DNA of 41,638 nt from Alphaproteobacteria bacterium (GTDB lineage Bacteria; Pseudomonadota; Alphaproteobacteria; UBA6615): positions 1 to 41,638 of the forward strand of contig JAJFJA010000008.1 in assembly GCA_021774445.1 (NCBI GenBank). Direction: 5' to 3'. The position numbers and the translations under genes are program-made. A model generated the notes under the pieces. It had not been told where the DNA came from. It saw only the letters and a program-made list of their open reading frames with translations, and did no database searches. This document shows, piece after piece, positions 17,659 to 24,264 of the stretch. Position 1 is the first letter of the stretch. Each line of letters opens with the position of its first letter.

Positions 17659-17689
17659 TTGACCGCCGGTGGTTCAGATCGGCGACAGT
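17659..17689 (+). promoter_or_regulatory. Candidate promoter of small RNA A
   Basis: TTGACC at 17659-17664 and GACAGT at 17684-17689 are separated by 19 bases, longer than ideal. The expected start falls at or just after 17694, the first base of the sRNA A hairpin, which is the main support. Confidence 0.35.
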
Positions 17690-17693
17690 TATT

Positions 17694-17768
17694 GGGCCGC
17701 GCCTTGCGCGGCGCGGCCCCGAACAGCTCCTCCCTGAGACTTGGGCCTCATCTTGAGGCCCTTTTTTT
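17694..17768 (+). ncRNA. Candidate two-hairpin small RNA A with anti-SD linker
   Basis: No protein frame fits this conserved-looking block. A perfect 10-bp stem (GGGCCGCGCC 17694-17703 with GGCGCGGCCC 17710-17719) is followed by a single-stranded linker containing TCCTCCCTGAGACTTGGGCC (17728-17747) and an intrinsic terminator. The linker is almost the same as that of a second locus at 20166-20230 on the opposite strand, while the hairpin sequences differ, so the linker is the constrained part. UCCUCCCU can pair with Shine-Dalgarno sequences, as in the CcsR/cuckoo and alpha-r14 type RNAs of other Alphaproteobacteria. It lies between the VanZ-like and mucR genes. It might instead be the leader or tail of a longer transcript. 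Confidence 0.6.
17743..17768 (+). terminator. Strong intrinsic terminator of small RNA A
   Basis: GGGCCTCA (17743-17750), loop TCT and TGAGGCCC (17754-17761) form a perfect 8-bp stem followed by seven T (17762-17768). It ends the candidate small RNA and would also stop read-through from the VanZ-like gene towards mucR. Confidence 0.88.
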
Positions 17769-17913
17769 GCCCTCAGGAGATCTCCTCCCCAGATCTCAGA
17801 ACGGCCTGTTCCCTTGATAGCACAATCAGACCGAACCGCCAGAGATCGGCCCACGGCGACTCATGATTGACTCAGGGCATCGTCACAAGGCCGGAACATA
17901 GTGTGGCTCTACG

Positions 17914-17942
17914 TTGATTTTCGGCCGGCAAACCCCATTGTT
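17914..17942 (+). promoter_or_regulatory. Candidate sigma-70 promoter of mucR
   Basis: TTGATT (17914-17919), a 17-base spacer and ATTGTT (17937-17942) lie 37 bases before the GTG start. The -10 box is imperfect. Confidence 0.38.
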
Positions 17943-17979
17943 GGTAGAGTAAGCGCGAAGCAAGTCAGGAGCTGGGCTG

Positions 17980-18387
17980 GTGGAGAAACAGGCATTCCTC
18001 GAGCTGACGACGAAAGTCGTTAGTTCGTATGTCCGCCACAACCCGCTGCCGGTGGATCAGCTTCCCGGGCTAATCCAGCAGATACACAGCACATTCCATC
18101 GCCTGAATGAGCCGACGACGCGGCCGAAGAAGCAGACTCCCGCCGTGCCGATCAAACGCTCCGTGCAACCGGATACGATTACCTGTTTGGAATGCGGACG
18201 CTCGGCCAAAATGCTGAAACGCCATCTGGCGACGGCGCACGGCCTGACGCCCGAAGCGTTCCGGCAACGCTGGGGACTGGCGGCGGACTATCCAATGGTG
18301 GCACCCAATTATGCCAAGCAACGCTCCAGCATGGCGCGGAAGATCGGGCTGGGCACGCGGCGTCAACGGGGACCAGGTAGTACCTAG
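17980..18387 (+). CDS. mucR: Ros/MucR family zinc-finger transcriptional regulator
   Basis: A 135-residue member of the Ros/MucR family, alphaproteobacterial regulators that bind AT-rich DNA and control exopolysaccharide, motility, cell cycle and virulence genes. The N-terminal helices (FLELTTKVVSSYVRHNPLP, then LPGLIQQIHSTFH) mediate oligomerisation. The zinc finger is C-x2-C-x9-H-x4-H in CLECGRSAKMLKRHLATAH, followed by the family segment LTPEAFRQRWGLAADYPMVA. The start is GTG at 17980 with AGGAG about eight bases upstream. Relatives often repress themselves; the roomy upstream region with a promoter candidate would allow that. Its position right after the small-RNA A terminator may or may not be meaningful. 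Confidence 0.93.
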   Translation: MEKQAFLELTTKVVSSYVRHNPLPVDQLPGLIQQIHSTFHRLNEPTTRPKKQTPAVPIKRSVQPDTITCLECGRSAKMLKRHLATAHGLTPEAFRQRWGLAADYPMVAPNYAKQRSSMARKIGLGTRRQRGPGST

Positions 18388-18396
18388 GCCGGTTAA

Positions 18397-18425
18397 TTGA
18401 CCATCCTTCCCGGCGTGGCGACAAT
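18397..18425 (+). promoter_or_regulatory. Candidate sigma-70 promoter of the small lipoprotein gene
   Basis: TTGACC (18397-18402), a 17-base spacer and GACAAT (18420-18425) precede the lipoprotein start by 29 bases. Spacing and boxes are the best of the promoter candidates in the window. Confidence 0.5.
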
Positions 18426-18454
18426 AGCGCCAACGGAGTCCAGGGAGGGCCCCA

Positions 18455-18652
18455 ATGTCCCGGCTGATCTGGCTAGCCGTACTGCTGACAGGATGCGCCC
18501 AAGTGGTATCCGGGGATGCCGATGGTGTGGTCGTAAAAGGTCCCGACCCGTCGGTTATCGCCCAAGAGCATTGCAACCAATTCGGTAAATTCGCCGTTAT
18601 TTCGGCGCAACAACCGGCGGGGAATGTGGGGGTGAGATATCGCTGCGTCTAG
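18455..18652 (+). CDS. Small lipoprotein of unknown function
   Basis: A 65-residue protein with a lipoprotein signal: MSRLIWLAVLLTGC, where LLTGC is a good lipobox and C14 would be lipidated. The mature part is about 50 residues with two more cysteines (EHCNQFGKFAVI and YRCV at the end) that could form a disulfide in the periplasm. A GGGAGGG ribosome site stands a few bases before the ATG and a promoter candidate lies upstream, so it is probably a real single gene. I do not recognise its family. Confidence 0.72.
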   Translation: MSRLIWLAVLLTGCAQVVSGDADGVVVKGPDPSVIAQEHCNQFGKFAVISAQQPAGNVGVRYRCV

Positions 18653-18720
18653 CGGCGGCGCAATAACGAACCCGGCCAGAAAGAGTACAGCGGACTGCGC
18701 CGTCCGGCGCGGCGGAGGCA

Positions 18721-18748
18721 GGATCGCTTCGCTTTTGCCCGCAATGAC
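18721..18748 (-). repeat. REP-like dispersed repeat remnant
   Basis: Read on the minus strand, this segment gives GTCATTGCGGGC followed by AAAAGCGAAGCGATCC. It resembles the common intergenic element GTCATTGCGAGCGAAGCGAAGCAATCC known from many proteobacterial genomes. It sits between the convergent lipoprotein and ftsZ genes, the usual place for such elements. Confidence 0.5.
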
Positions 18749-18810
18749 GGTCCTGAGACACTCAAATCCGTGGATGGCCGCGCGGGTGGCAGGGTGGCGC
18801 CGGCGGGTTT

Positions 18811-19950
18811 CTAATGGCCTTCCGGTTGGCCAAAGGAAATGTTGTATTCCGGCTCCCCAGCGGGGTCGGTAGCGGAATTTGCGGCGCCCTCATCGACGTC
18901 CTGTCGACCGTCAACGGACTCGGCCTTGGCGGCGGCAATGCCGGTGGCGACCAGCGACACCCGGACCCAGCCATCGACCTGCGGATCGAAAGTCGACCCG
19001 AAAATAATGTTCGCCGACGGGTCGACGGCGTCGCGGATCCGACTCGCCGCGGCATCGACCTCGAACAAGGTGAGGTCCGAACCGCCGGTGATATTGATGA
19101 GCAGGCCCTGGGCCTCCGGCAAACGCGCATCGTCAAGAAGCTCGCTGGCCAGCGCCGCCTCGGCCGCCGCGACGGCGCGCTCCGGGCCGTCCGCCTGACC
19201 GGTGCCGATCATAGCGCGCCCGGGGACGGTCATGATGGCGCGGACATCGGCAAAATCAAGGTTGATCATGCCCGGCTTGATCGACAGGTCGGTGACGCTG
19301 CGGACACCGCCGTAGAGTACGTCGTCGGCCATGCGGAAGGCGTCGGACAAGGTGGTGCTGTGAGTGGCGACGCGGAATAGATTCTGATTAGGCACGACGA
19401 TCAGCGTATCGACACACTCCTGCAGCGCCGCAATGCCATCCTCGGCGACCTGCAGACGCCGGCTGCCCTCAAAATCGAATGGTTTGGTGACGACACCGAC
19501 GGTCAGGATTCCGGCGGCGCGGGCGGCGCGGGCGATCACCGGCGCGGCGCCGGTGCCGGTGCCACCGCCCATGCCGGCGGCAAGAAAAACCATATTGAGG
19601 CCGGATAGCGCCTCGGTGACCTGGGCCAGCACTTCCTCGGCAGCGGCGTGGCCGAGCGCGGGATGCGCGCCGGCACCGAGTCCCCCGGTGGCGCTTGGCC
19701 CAAGCTGAATCTGGCGGTCGCACTGAGAGCGCGCCAGGGCCTGGGCGTCGGTGTTCAGGGCGAGGAACTCAACCCCCTCCAACTGCCCGTTGATCATGTT
19801 GTCCAGGGCGTTACAGCCGCCGCCGCCGATACCAACGACGGCGATTCGGGGCGCCGGCATCGGCGCCGCCGCGGGAAGTATGCGGGCGCCGGCGTCAGGA
19901 CCGTCCTGGGTGTTCGCCGCCGCCGGCATGGGGCCGGCCTGTAGAGTCAT
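18811..19950 (-). CDS. ftsZ: Short FtsZ paralogue, tubulin-like GTPase
   Basis: A 379-residue FtsZ-type GTPase. After a 30-residue Ala/Pro-rich leader come the first GTP loop ([13 protein letters not shown], about 41-53), the tubulin signature [12 protein letters not shown] (about 125-136), the KPFDFEG segment and the T7 synergy loop [11 protein letters not shown] with its catalytic aspartates. The GTPase core is therefore intact. After the core only about 35 residues remain, ending [12 protein letters not shown]. The conserved C-terminal peptide (DIPAFLRRQ-like) that binds FtsA/ZipA is missing, as is the long linker. No ftsA, ftsQ, ddl or mur gene is near, so this is not the dcw-cluster ftsZ. 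It is probably an accessory paralogue of the kind seen in several alphaproteobacteria. ATG 19950 has AGGA at good spacing; 19956 is an alternative. Confidence 0.92.
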   Translation of the reverse strand: MTLQAGPMPAAANTQDGPDAGARILPAAAPMPAPRIAVVGIGGGGCNALDNMINGQLEGVEFLALNTDAQALARSQCDRQIQLGPSATGGLGAGAHPALGHAAAEEVLAQVTEALSGLNMVFLAAGMGGGTGTGAAPVIARAARAAGILTVGVVTKPFDFEGSRRLQVAEDGIAALQECVDTLIVVPNQNLFRVATHSTTLSDAFRMADDVLYGGVRSVTDLSIKPGMINLDFADVRAIMTVPGRAMIGTGQADGPERAVAAAEAALASELLDDARLPEAQGLLINITGGSDLTLFEVDAAASRIRDAVDPSANIIFGSTFDPQVDGWVRVSLVATGIAAAKAESVDGRQDVDEGAANSATDPAGEPEYNISFGQPEGH

Positions 19951-20020
19951 TGTCATCCTGCGTGCAGTCCTGGAACGGTTGTTGTCTGTCGGCCCGACTC
20001 GCCTCAGGCACCGGTCAACT

Positions 20021-20049
20021 GTATTGGCACCGAAAGGGCTAGACAACAA
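20021..20049 (-). promoter_or_regulatory. Possible ftsZ promoter
   Basis: On the minus strand TTGTTG, a 17-base spacer and CAATAC lie about 70 bases before the ftsZ start. The boxes are weak, so this is only one plausible position. Confidence 0.28.
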
Positions 20050-20165
20050 GAGCGTGGTACGACGAACTAGCAGCGGCGGCTTTTTTTGAGACATGCCAAA
20101 TGGCCGGCACGGAAGGATGACATTCCAATTGCCGCGCCGCAATTGCGCTGCTACCGTACGCGCAC

Positions 20166-20192
20166 AAAAAAGAAGCCGCACCATAAAGCGGC
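20166..20192 (-). terminator. Intrinsic terminator of small RNA B
   Basis: On the minus strand GCCGC (20192-20188) and GCGGC (20179-20175) close a loop of eight bases and are followed by TTCTTTTTT. The stem is short but GC-only and the T-run is good. It lies upstream of ftsZ and would isolate it from antiporter transcription. Confidence 0.7.
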
Positions 20193-20230
20193 GCGGCCCA
20201 AGTTTAGGGAGGAAACGCCTACTCAGGCGT
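20166..20230 (-). ncRNA. Candidate two-hairpin small RNA B with anti-SD linker
   Basis: Read on the minus strand from 20230: a 6-bp hairpin (ACGCCT/AGGCGT, 4-base loop, 20215-20230), a linker with TCCTCCCTAAACTTGGGCC (20195-20213) and a terminator stem with a T-run. The linker differs from that of small RNA A (17694-17768) by one missing base and one or two changes, while both hairpins differ, so the two look like diverged paralogues. A promoter candidate at 20237-20265 predicts a start at the first hairpin base, giving an RNA of about 65 bases. It lies between the antiporter stop and ftsZ. It could alternatively be processed from the antiporter mRNA 3' end. Confidence 0.62.
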
Positions 20231-20236
20231 AACGAG

Positions 20237-20265
20237 ACAATCGCGCCAAGCGATCACTTGCACAA
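20237..20265 (-). promoter_or_regulatory. Candidate promoter of small RNA B
   Basis: On the minus strand TTGTGC (20265-20260), a 17-base spacer and GATTGT (20242-20237) place the start at about 20230, exactly where the first hairpin begins. Confidence 0.42.
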
Positions 20266-20295
20266 GCTCCAGTTAGCAATAACTGGAGCTTTTTT
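20265..20295 (+). terminator. Perfect intrinsic terminator with no known upstream gene
   Basis: AGCTCCAGTTA (20265-20275), loop GCAA and TAACTGGAGCT (20280-20290) form a perfect 11-bp stem followed by a T-run to 20295 on the plus strand. The nearest plus-strand gene ends at 18652 and is separated by minus-strand ftsZ, so the transcript it ends is unknown. On the minus strand the hairpin lacks a T-run and abuts the -35 box of small RNA B. Confidence 0.75.
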
Positions 20296-20369
20296 GTGAC
20301 AGTGTGACTTTTTTGCTGTGCGTTTGCGGCGTGGTTCGGCGGCGTGTTCGGCCGTCTTGCAGGCGACCT

Positions 20370-20407
20370 GATCCGCCGGATCGCGAGGCTGCGCTCGCGC
20401 GATGACG
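20370..20407. repeat. Palindromic REP-like segment after the antiporter gene
   Basis: GATCCGCCGGATC (20370-20382, 6-bp arms) runs into CGCGAG...CTCGCG (20382-20399) and then CGATGACG. The GGATCGC...CGATGACG frame resembles common intergenic REP elements. It lies just past the CPA1 antiporter stop and may stabilise the mRNA end. Confidence 0.35.
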
Positions 20408-20433
20408 TGTTTTATTTCTGGTCCGGAGACACG

Positions 20434-21696
20434 CTAGCCGATGGCGCGCTTGACGACGCGCTCGAGGGTCAAGCCCTGGACGATGATCGAAAATATGACC
20501 ACGGCGTATGTCATCGCCAGCACGGTCTCGCGCCCGGCGAACGCCGGTAGCGACAGGGCCAAGGCAACGGAGATGCCGCCGCGCACGCCGCCCCAGGTCA
20601 GCACGGGCACGGCGCCGACGCTCAAGGTTCGACCCAACCTGAATAGCGTAACCGGCACGATGATGCTGACAAAGCGCGCCGCCAGCGCGATCGGGATCGC
20701 CAGCAGCATGGCCAGCATAGTCTCTCCGGTGAAGGTGAGGGCCACGACCTCGAAGCCGATGGCGAGAAACAAAACCGAGTTCAAGATCTCGTCGAGCAGC
20801 GACCAGAATTTTTCGACATGATCCCGGGTGCGCTCGCTCATGGCGAACTTGGCGCCGTGATTGCCAATAAACAGACCGGCAACGACCATCGCCAGGGGAC
20901 CCGAGACAGCGATCGCCGTGGCGATCATGTAGCTGCCCATGACGAGCGCCAAAGTAATCAATACCTCGAGAGCGTAGTCGTCGATGGCGCGCATGGCACG
21001 GTAGGCCACGAGGCCGGCAACAAGGCCGAGCAGGACACCGCCACCGGCTTCGGTGACGAACAGCAAGGCGATGGAGGCCGGCGTCACTGCCGCGACGTGA
21101 CCTGCCGCGCCGGCGCCGGCGATGGCCGTCAAAATCGTAAACACGACGATGCCCACACCGTCATTGAACAGACTCTCGCCGGCAATCTTGGCCTCGAGAG
21201 ACGGCGGTACGGCGACGCGTTTGAGAATACCGAGCACGGCGACCGGGTCGGTCGGTGAAATCAAGGCCCCGAAAACCAGACAATAGATGAAGGGGATGGC
21301 GATGCCGATGACGCCCAGCAGATAAAAGCTGGCGATGGCGATGAGAAACGTTGAGAGCAGGGTGCCGACGGTCGCCAGCACGAGGATCGGCCATTTGCGG
21401 CTTAACAACGCCGCCAAATCGACATGCAAGGCGCCGGCGAACAACAAGAAGCTCAACATCCCCTTCATCAGGACCTCGGGCAGGTCGAGCAACTGCAGCG
21501 CTTGCTGCACCGAGGTGCGAAAGCCGAGACCGGGGATGAGGGCGTCGAGACCAATTGATGCCAAGGACGCGGCCAAAGCGATGACGACCAGTCCGATGGT
21601 GTTGGGCAAACCGAGCCAGCGGTAGTTGATGAAACCGAACAAGGCCGCCAGGGTCACGATTACCGCAGCGAGATTGAGAAATGTCGTCAAGGTCAT
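20434..21696 (-). CDS. CPA1 family Na+/H+ antiporter (NhaP-like)
   Basis: A 420-residue inner-membrane antiporter of the CPA1/NhaP group with about twelve hydrophobic segments. The ion-binding region is visible as GALISPTDPVAVLGILK followed by KIAGESLFNDGVGIVVFTI; the Asn-Asp pair marks electroneutral CPA1 exchangers that swap one cation for one proton. The C-terminus ends soon after the last helix, so no cytoplasmic regulatory domain is present. It is divergent from the Mrp-like operon with 117 bases between the starts, putting two monovalent cation/proton exchange systems under neighbouring promoters. The start is ATG 21694-21696. Confidence 0.93.
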   Translation of the reverse strand: MTLTTFLNLAAVIVTLAALFGFINYRWLGLPNTIGLVVIALAASLASIGLDALIPGLGFRTSVQQALQLLDLPEVLMKGMLSFLLFAGALHVDLAALLSRKWPILVLATVGTLLSTFLIAIASFYLLGVIGIAIPFIYCLVFGALISPTDPVAVLGILKRVAVPPSLEAKIAGESLFNDGVGIVVFTILTAIAGAGAAGHVAAVTPASIALLFVTEAGGGVLLGLVAGLVAYRAMRAIDDYALEVLITLALVMGSYMIATAIAVSGPLAMVVAGLFIGNHGAKFAMSERTRDHVEKFWSLLDEILNSVLFLAIGFEVVALTFTGETMLAMLLAIPIALAARFVSIIVPVTLFRLGRTLSVGAVPVLTWGGVRGGISVALALSLPAFAGRETVLAMTYAVVIFSIIVQGLTLERVVKRAIG

Positions 21697-21737
21697 TATG
21701 TGTCCCTGGTATCACGGAGGTCGGCGGGCCGCTAACA

Positions 21738-21766
21738 TTGTCAGGCGCGGTGGTATCCTAGTATCT
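21738..21766 (+). promoter_or_regulatory. Candidate promoter of the Mrp-like operon
   Basis: TTGTCA (21738-21743), a 17-base spacer and GTATCT (21761-21766) lie in the 117-base divergent region, about 48 bases before the first gene. TATCCT just upstream is an alternative -10. Confidence 0.42.
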
Positions 21767-21813
21767 ATCACCATGGCGCGACTTATTTGCGCTCGATCTA
21801 TGGGGAGACCGGG

Positions 21814-22302
21814 GTGAGGGGGAGATTGTTCCATACGATCAGCTTGAGCCTGGTGCTATATGGGCTGTGGCTTCTGCTGTCGGGACATTTCGAGCCGCTG
21901 CTGCTCGGGCTGGGGGTGTTGTCCTGTGTGCTGGTGGTATGGGTGTCCCATCGGATGGACGTGGTCGATCAAGAAGGACAGCCGCTTGCCCTAACGTGGC
22001 GCGCCCTGCCCTACTGGGGCTGGTTGGCGTGGGAGATCGCCAAGTCCAGCGTCGACGTCACGCGGATCATTCTCAACCCGCGGCTGCCAATCAGCCCGCG
22101 CCTAATGCGGGTGCGGGCCAGCCAGAAATCGGAGTTGGGACATGTGATCTACGCGAACTCCATCACCCTGACACCAGGTACGGTGACCATTGATCTGGCG
22201 GATGGCGAACTGGCGGTGCATGCGTTGACGAGAGAAACGGCGGCAGCCCTGACCGACGGCGAAATGGACCGCCGCGTTACCGCAATGGTCGGGGAGCGTT
22301 GA
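21814..22302 (+). CDS. mnhE: Mrp-type Na+/H+ antiporter subunit E
   Basis: A 162-residue MnhE/MrpE protein: two N-terminal membrane helices (SLVLYGLWLLLSGHFEPLLL, then VLSCVLVVWVSHRM), the WLAWEIAKSSVDVTRIIL segment and a cytoplasmic domain ending in SITLTPGTVTIDL...LAVHAL, all typical of the family. MrpE is needed for assembly of the hetero-oligomeric antiporter. The open frame begins at TTG 21787, but GTG 21814 has GGGGAG eight bases upstream and gives the family N-terminus. It is first in the operon, and its stop overlaps the mnhF start by one base. Confidence 0.93.
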   Translation: MRGRLFHTISLSLVLYGLWLLLSGHFEPLLLGLGVLSCVLVVWVSHRMDVVDQEGQPLALTWRALPYWGWLAWEIAKSSVDVTRIILNPRLPISPRLMRVRASQKSELGHVIYANSITLTPGTVTIDLADGELAVHALTRETAAALTDGEMDRRVTAMVGER

Positions 22303-22589
22303 TGTTCAACGCGGCGGCGGCGGCGGTCCTGATCAGCATGTTCCTGGCCCTGGTGCGAGCCTTCGCAGGTCCCACGGTCTATGACCGTATCCTGGCGGTC
22401 AACATGTTCGGCACCAAGACGGTGCTGATGATTGCCATCCTGGGGTTCCTGACCGACCGACCCGATTTCCTGGATATCGCCTTGGTCTATGCGCTGATCA
22501 ATTTCGTCGGCACCATCGCGGTGATGAAGTTCTTCAAATACAACCATCTCGGCTTGCCCCATGAGGGCGAGGATTTGGGTGATCTGTAG
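22302..22589 (+). CDS. mnhF: Mrp-type antiporter subunit F
   Basis: A 95-residue MnhF/MrpF protein with three hydrophobic helices. Family marks are ALVRAFAGPTVYDRILAVN near residues 16-34 and IALVYALINFVGTIAVMKFF near the end. It starts with ATG 22302, overlapping the mnhE stop by one base (TGATG), and its stop is directly followed by the mnhG ATG. The subunit is a small structural part of the membrane complex. Confidence 0.94.
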   Translation: MFNAAAAAVLISMFLALVRAFAGPTVYDRILAVNMFGTKTVLMIAILGFLTDRPDFLDIALVYALINFVGTIAVMKFFKYNHLGLPHEGEDLGDL

Positions 22590-22922
22590 ATGATGCTGGT
22601 GCGCGACATCCTAAGCTGGCTGCTCATCCTCGGCGGCGGCTTTTTCTTGGTGGCCGGGGCGATCGGGGTGTTGCGGCTGCCCGATTTCTTCACCCGCCAG
22701 CATGCCGCCGGGATCACGGACACCATGGGTGCCGGGTTACTGTTGGTCGGGCTGATGCTGCAAGGTGGCCTGACTCTGGTGACGGTGAAACTTGTCCTGA
22801 TCATCGTGTTTTTGTCCTTCACCAGCCCAACCTCAACGCATGCCCTAGCGCAGGCCGCGTTAAGCAGCGGTCTGAAACCGCTATTGGGCGAGCGGCGGGA
22901 GGATCTGTCATCGAAGACGTAG
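22590..22922 (+). CDS. mnhG: Mrp-type antiporter subunit G
   Basis: A 110-residue MnhG/MrpG protein with three helices. The diagnostic stretch is GAIGVLRLPDFFTRQHAAG, then TDTMGAGLLLVGLMLQ and a C-terminal helix ending FLSFTSPTSTHALAQAAL, all standard for the family. It begins at the first base after the mnhF stop. Its end overlaps the ribosome-binding region (GGGAGG, 22897-22902) of the next subunit gene. Confidence 0.94.
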   Translation: MMLVRDILSWLLILGGGFFLVAGAIGVLRLPDFFTRQHAAGITDTMGAGLLLVGLMLQGGLTLVTVKLVLIIVFLSFTSPTSTHALAQAALSSGLKPLLGERREDLSSKT

Positions 22923-22933
22923 TCGATGTCGCG

Positions 22934-23485
22934 TTGCTGGCGTTCTTGGTAGTCACGGCGCTGTTCGTGGTGCAGGCGCGCAACCTGTTCGTTTCGGTCA
23001 TGCTGATGGGCATCTTCAGCCTGTTGGTGGCCGGGTTGTTCGTAGAACTCGACGCCGTCGACGTGGCCTTTACCGAGGCGGCGGTGGGGGCCGGGATCTC
23101 GACGGTGCTGTTCTTGGGCACGCTGGCCTTGGTGGCGGCCAAGGAACGCCCCGCAGGACCGTGGAAGCCGCGCATGGTGCTGCCCTTTCTCGTCGTCGGG
23201 GCGACGTTTGCCCTGCTGGTGTATGGCAGCCTGGACATGCCGCGCTACGGCGACCCGAACGCGCCGATCCATGGGCATGTGGCGCCGCGCTATCTCGAGC
23301 AGTCGGAGCGCGAGATCGGAATTTCAAACGTCGTGACCTCAGTGCTGGCGAGCTACCGCGGTTACGACACCTTGGGCGAAGTCATCGTCGTCCTGACCGC
23401 GGCCTTGGGCGTGATGTTGCTGATCGGTCGGGGCCGGCGCTTCCCGCGCCCGCGACCGCGTCCGAATGAAACGGATCTGGAGTAG
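22934..23485 (+). CDS. Separate MrpA C-terminal module: DUF4040 (MbhD-like) plus MbhE-like subunit
   Basis: A 183-residue membrane protein that corresponds to the C-terminal part of long MrpA proteins. The DUF4040/MbhD part holds VELDAVDVAFTEAAVGAGIS, a core ion-path segment. The MbhE-like part follows with GISNVVTSVLASYRGYDTLG and a final helix. Here the module stands alone instead of being fused to a NuoL-like domain. The earliest usual start is TTG 22934, but the frame stays open upstream and reads VIEDVVDVALLAF, which matches the expected N-terminus of such subunits. A GGGAGG site sits seven bases before an ATC at 22910, so translation may begin at that unusual codon. The mnhB-domain gene follows six bases after the stop. 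Confidence 0.9.
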   Translation: MLAFLVVTALFVVQARNLFVSVMLMGIFSLLVAGLFVELDAVDVAFTEAAVGAGISTVLFLGTLALVAAKERPAGPWKPRMVLPFLVVGATFALLVYGSLDMPRYGDPNAPIHGHVAPRYLEQSEREIGISNVVTSVLASYRGYDTLGEVIVVLTAALGVMLLIGRGRRFPRPRPRPNETDLE

Positions 23486-23491
23486 GGCCGG

Positions 23492-23914
23492 ATGAATCAA
23501 CACGCGGTCTTGCGGGTGGTGACCAAGCTGCTGATGCCGGCCATCTTGCTGTTTGCTTTGTATGTCCAATTCCACGGCGAACTGGGACCCGGCGGCGGCT
23601 TTCAGGCCGGCGTGATCTTCGGTGTCGGCTTCGTGCTCTACACGTTGATCTTCGGTGTGCGGTCGGCGCGCCAGGTGGCGCCGCCCGGGGCGCTGCGCAC
23701 GGTGCTCGGCGGCGGCGTGCTGATTTATGCCGGCGTCGGCGTGGCCGGGCTGCTGCTCGGTGGCAACTTCCTGAACTACTCGGTATTGAGCCACGATCCG
23801 GTGCATGGCCAAGAATTGGGGATCCAGCTGATCGAACTGGGCGTTGGGACGACCGTGGCGGCGGCGATCATCTCGTTGTTCTTCATCTTTGCCGGACAGG
23901 ATCGGCCGGAATGA
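23492..23914 (+). CDS. mnhB: Mrp-type antiporter subunit B (MnhB domain)
   Basis: A 140-residue MnhB-domain protein with four hydrophobic segments. Family marks are the N-terminal VVTKLLMPAILLFALYVQFH, the signature GELGPGGGFQAGVIFG and the C-terminal LIELGVGTTVAAAIISLFF. It occupies the B position between the DUF4040/MbhE-like subunit and subunit C, matching both Mrp and archaeal Mbh order. The stop overlaps the subunit C ATG by four bases. Confidence 0.94.
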   Translation: MNQHAVLRVVTKLLMPAILLFALYVQFHGELGPGGGFQAGVIFGVGFVLYTLIFGVRSARQVAPPGALRTVLGGGVLIYAGVGVAGLLLGGNFLNYSVLSHDPVHGQELGIQLIELGVGTTVAAAIISLFFIFAGQDRPE

Positions 23915-24264
23915 GTTTTCCCGGTCTGATCAACAGTTGGGCGGCCATGGCGCTGATGATGATCGGCTTTTATGCGGTGATCGCGCATGGCAATCTGGTC
24001 AAGAAGGTTATCGGTCTGAATATCTTTCAGGCGGCGGTATTCATCTTCTATATCTCGATGGCGAAGGTGCGCGGCGGCACGGCGCCGATCCTGGGCGACA
24101 ATCTAACCCTGTTCAGCAACCCGCTGCCGCATGTGCTGATCCTCACCGCCATCGTCGTCGGGGTGGCGACGACGGCCTTGGGGTTGTCCTTGGTGGTGCG
24201 TATCCGCGACACCTACGGCACCATAGAGGATGAGGAAATCCGCGCCATCGAGGCCGCCGAGTGA
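23911..24264 (+). CDS. mnhC: Mrp-type antiporter subunit C (NuoK-like)
   Basis: A 117-residue MnhC/NuoK-like protein with three membrane helices: MALMMIGFYAVIAHGNLVKK, GLNIFQAAVFIFYISMA and HVLILTAIVVGVATTALGLS. The last helix carries the conserved LTAIVVG pattern of the family. It overlaps its neighbours by four bases on each side, so it is translationally coupled with mnhB and the first large subunit. Confidence 0.93.
   Translation: MSFPGLINSWAAMALMMIGFYAVIAHGNLVKKVIGLNIFQAAVFIFYISMAKVRGGTAPILGDNLTLFSNPLPHVLILTAIVVGVATTALGLSLVVRIRDTYGTIEDEEIRAIEAAE

Noticed and set aside
17694..17768. Small RNA A as SRP RNA, 6S RNA or tmRNA
   Set aside because: The length is too short and the conserved core sequences of these RNAs are missing.
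18811..19950. FtsZ as part of a magnetosome island
   Set aside because: Truncated FtsZ copies occur in magnetosome clusters, but no mam or mms-like gene is seen in the window.
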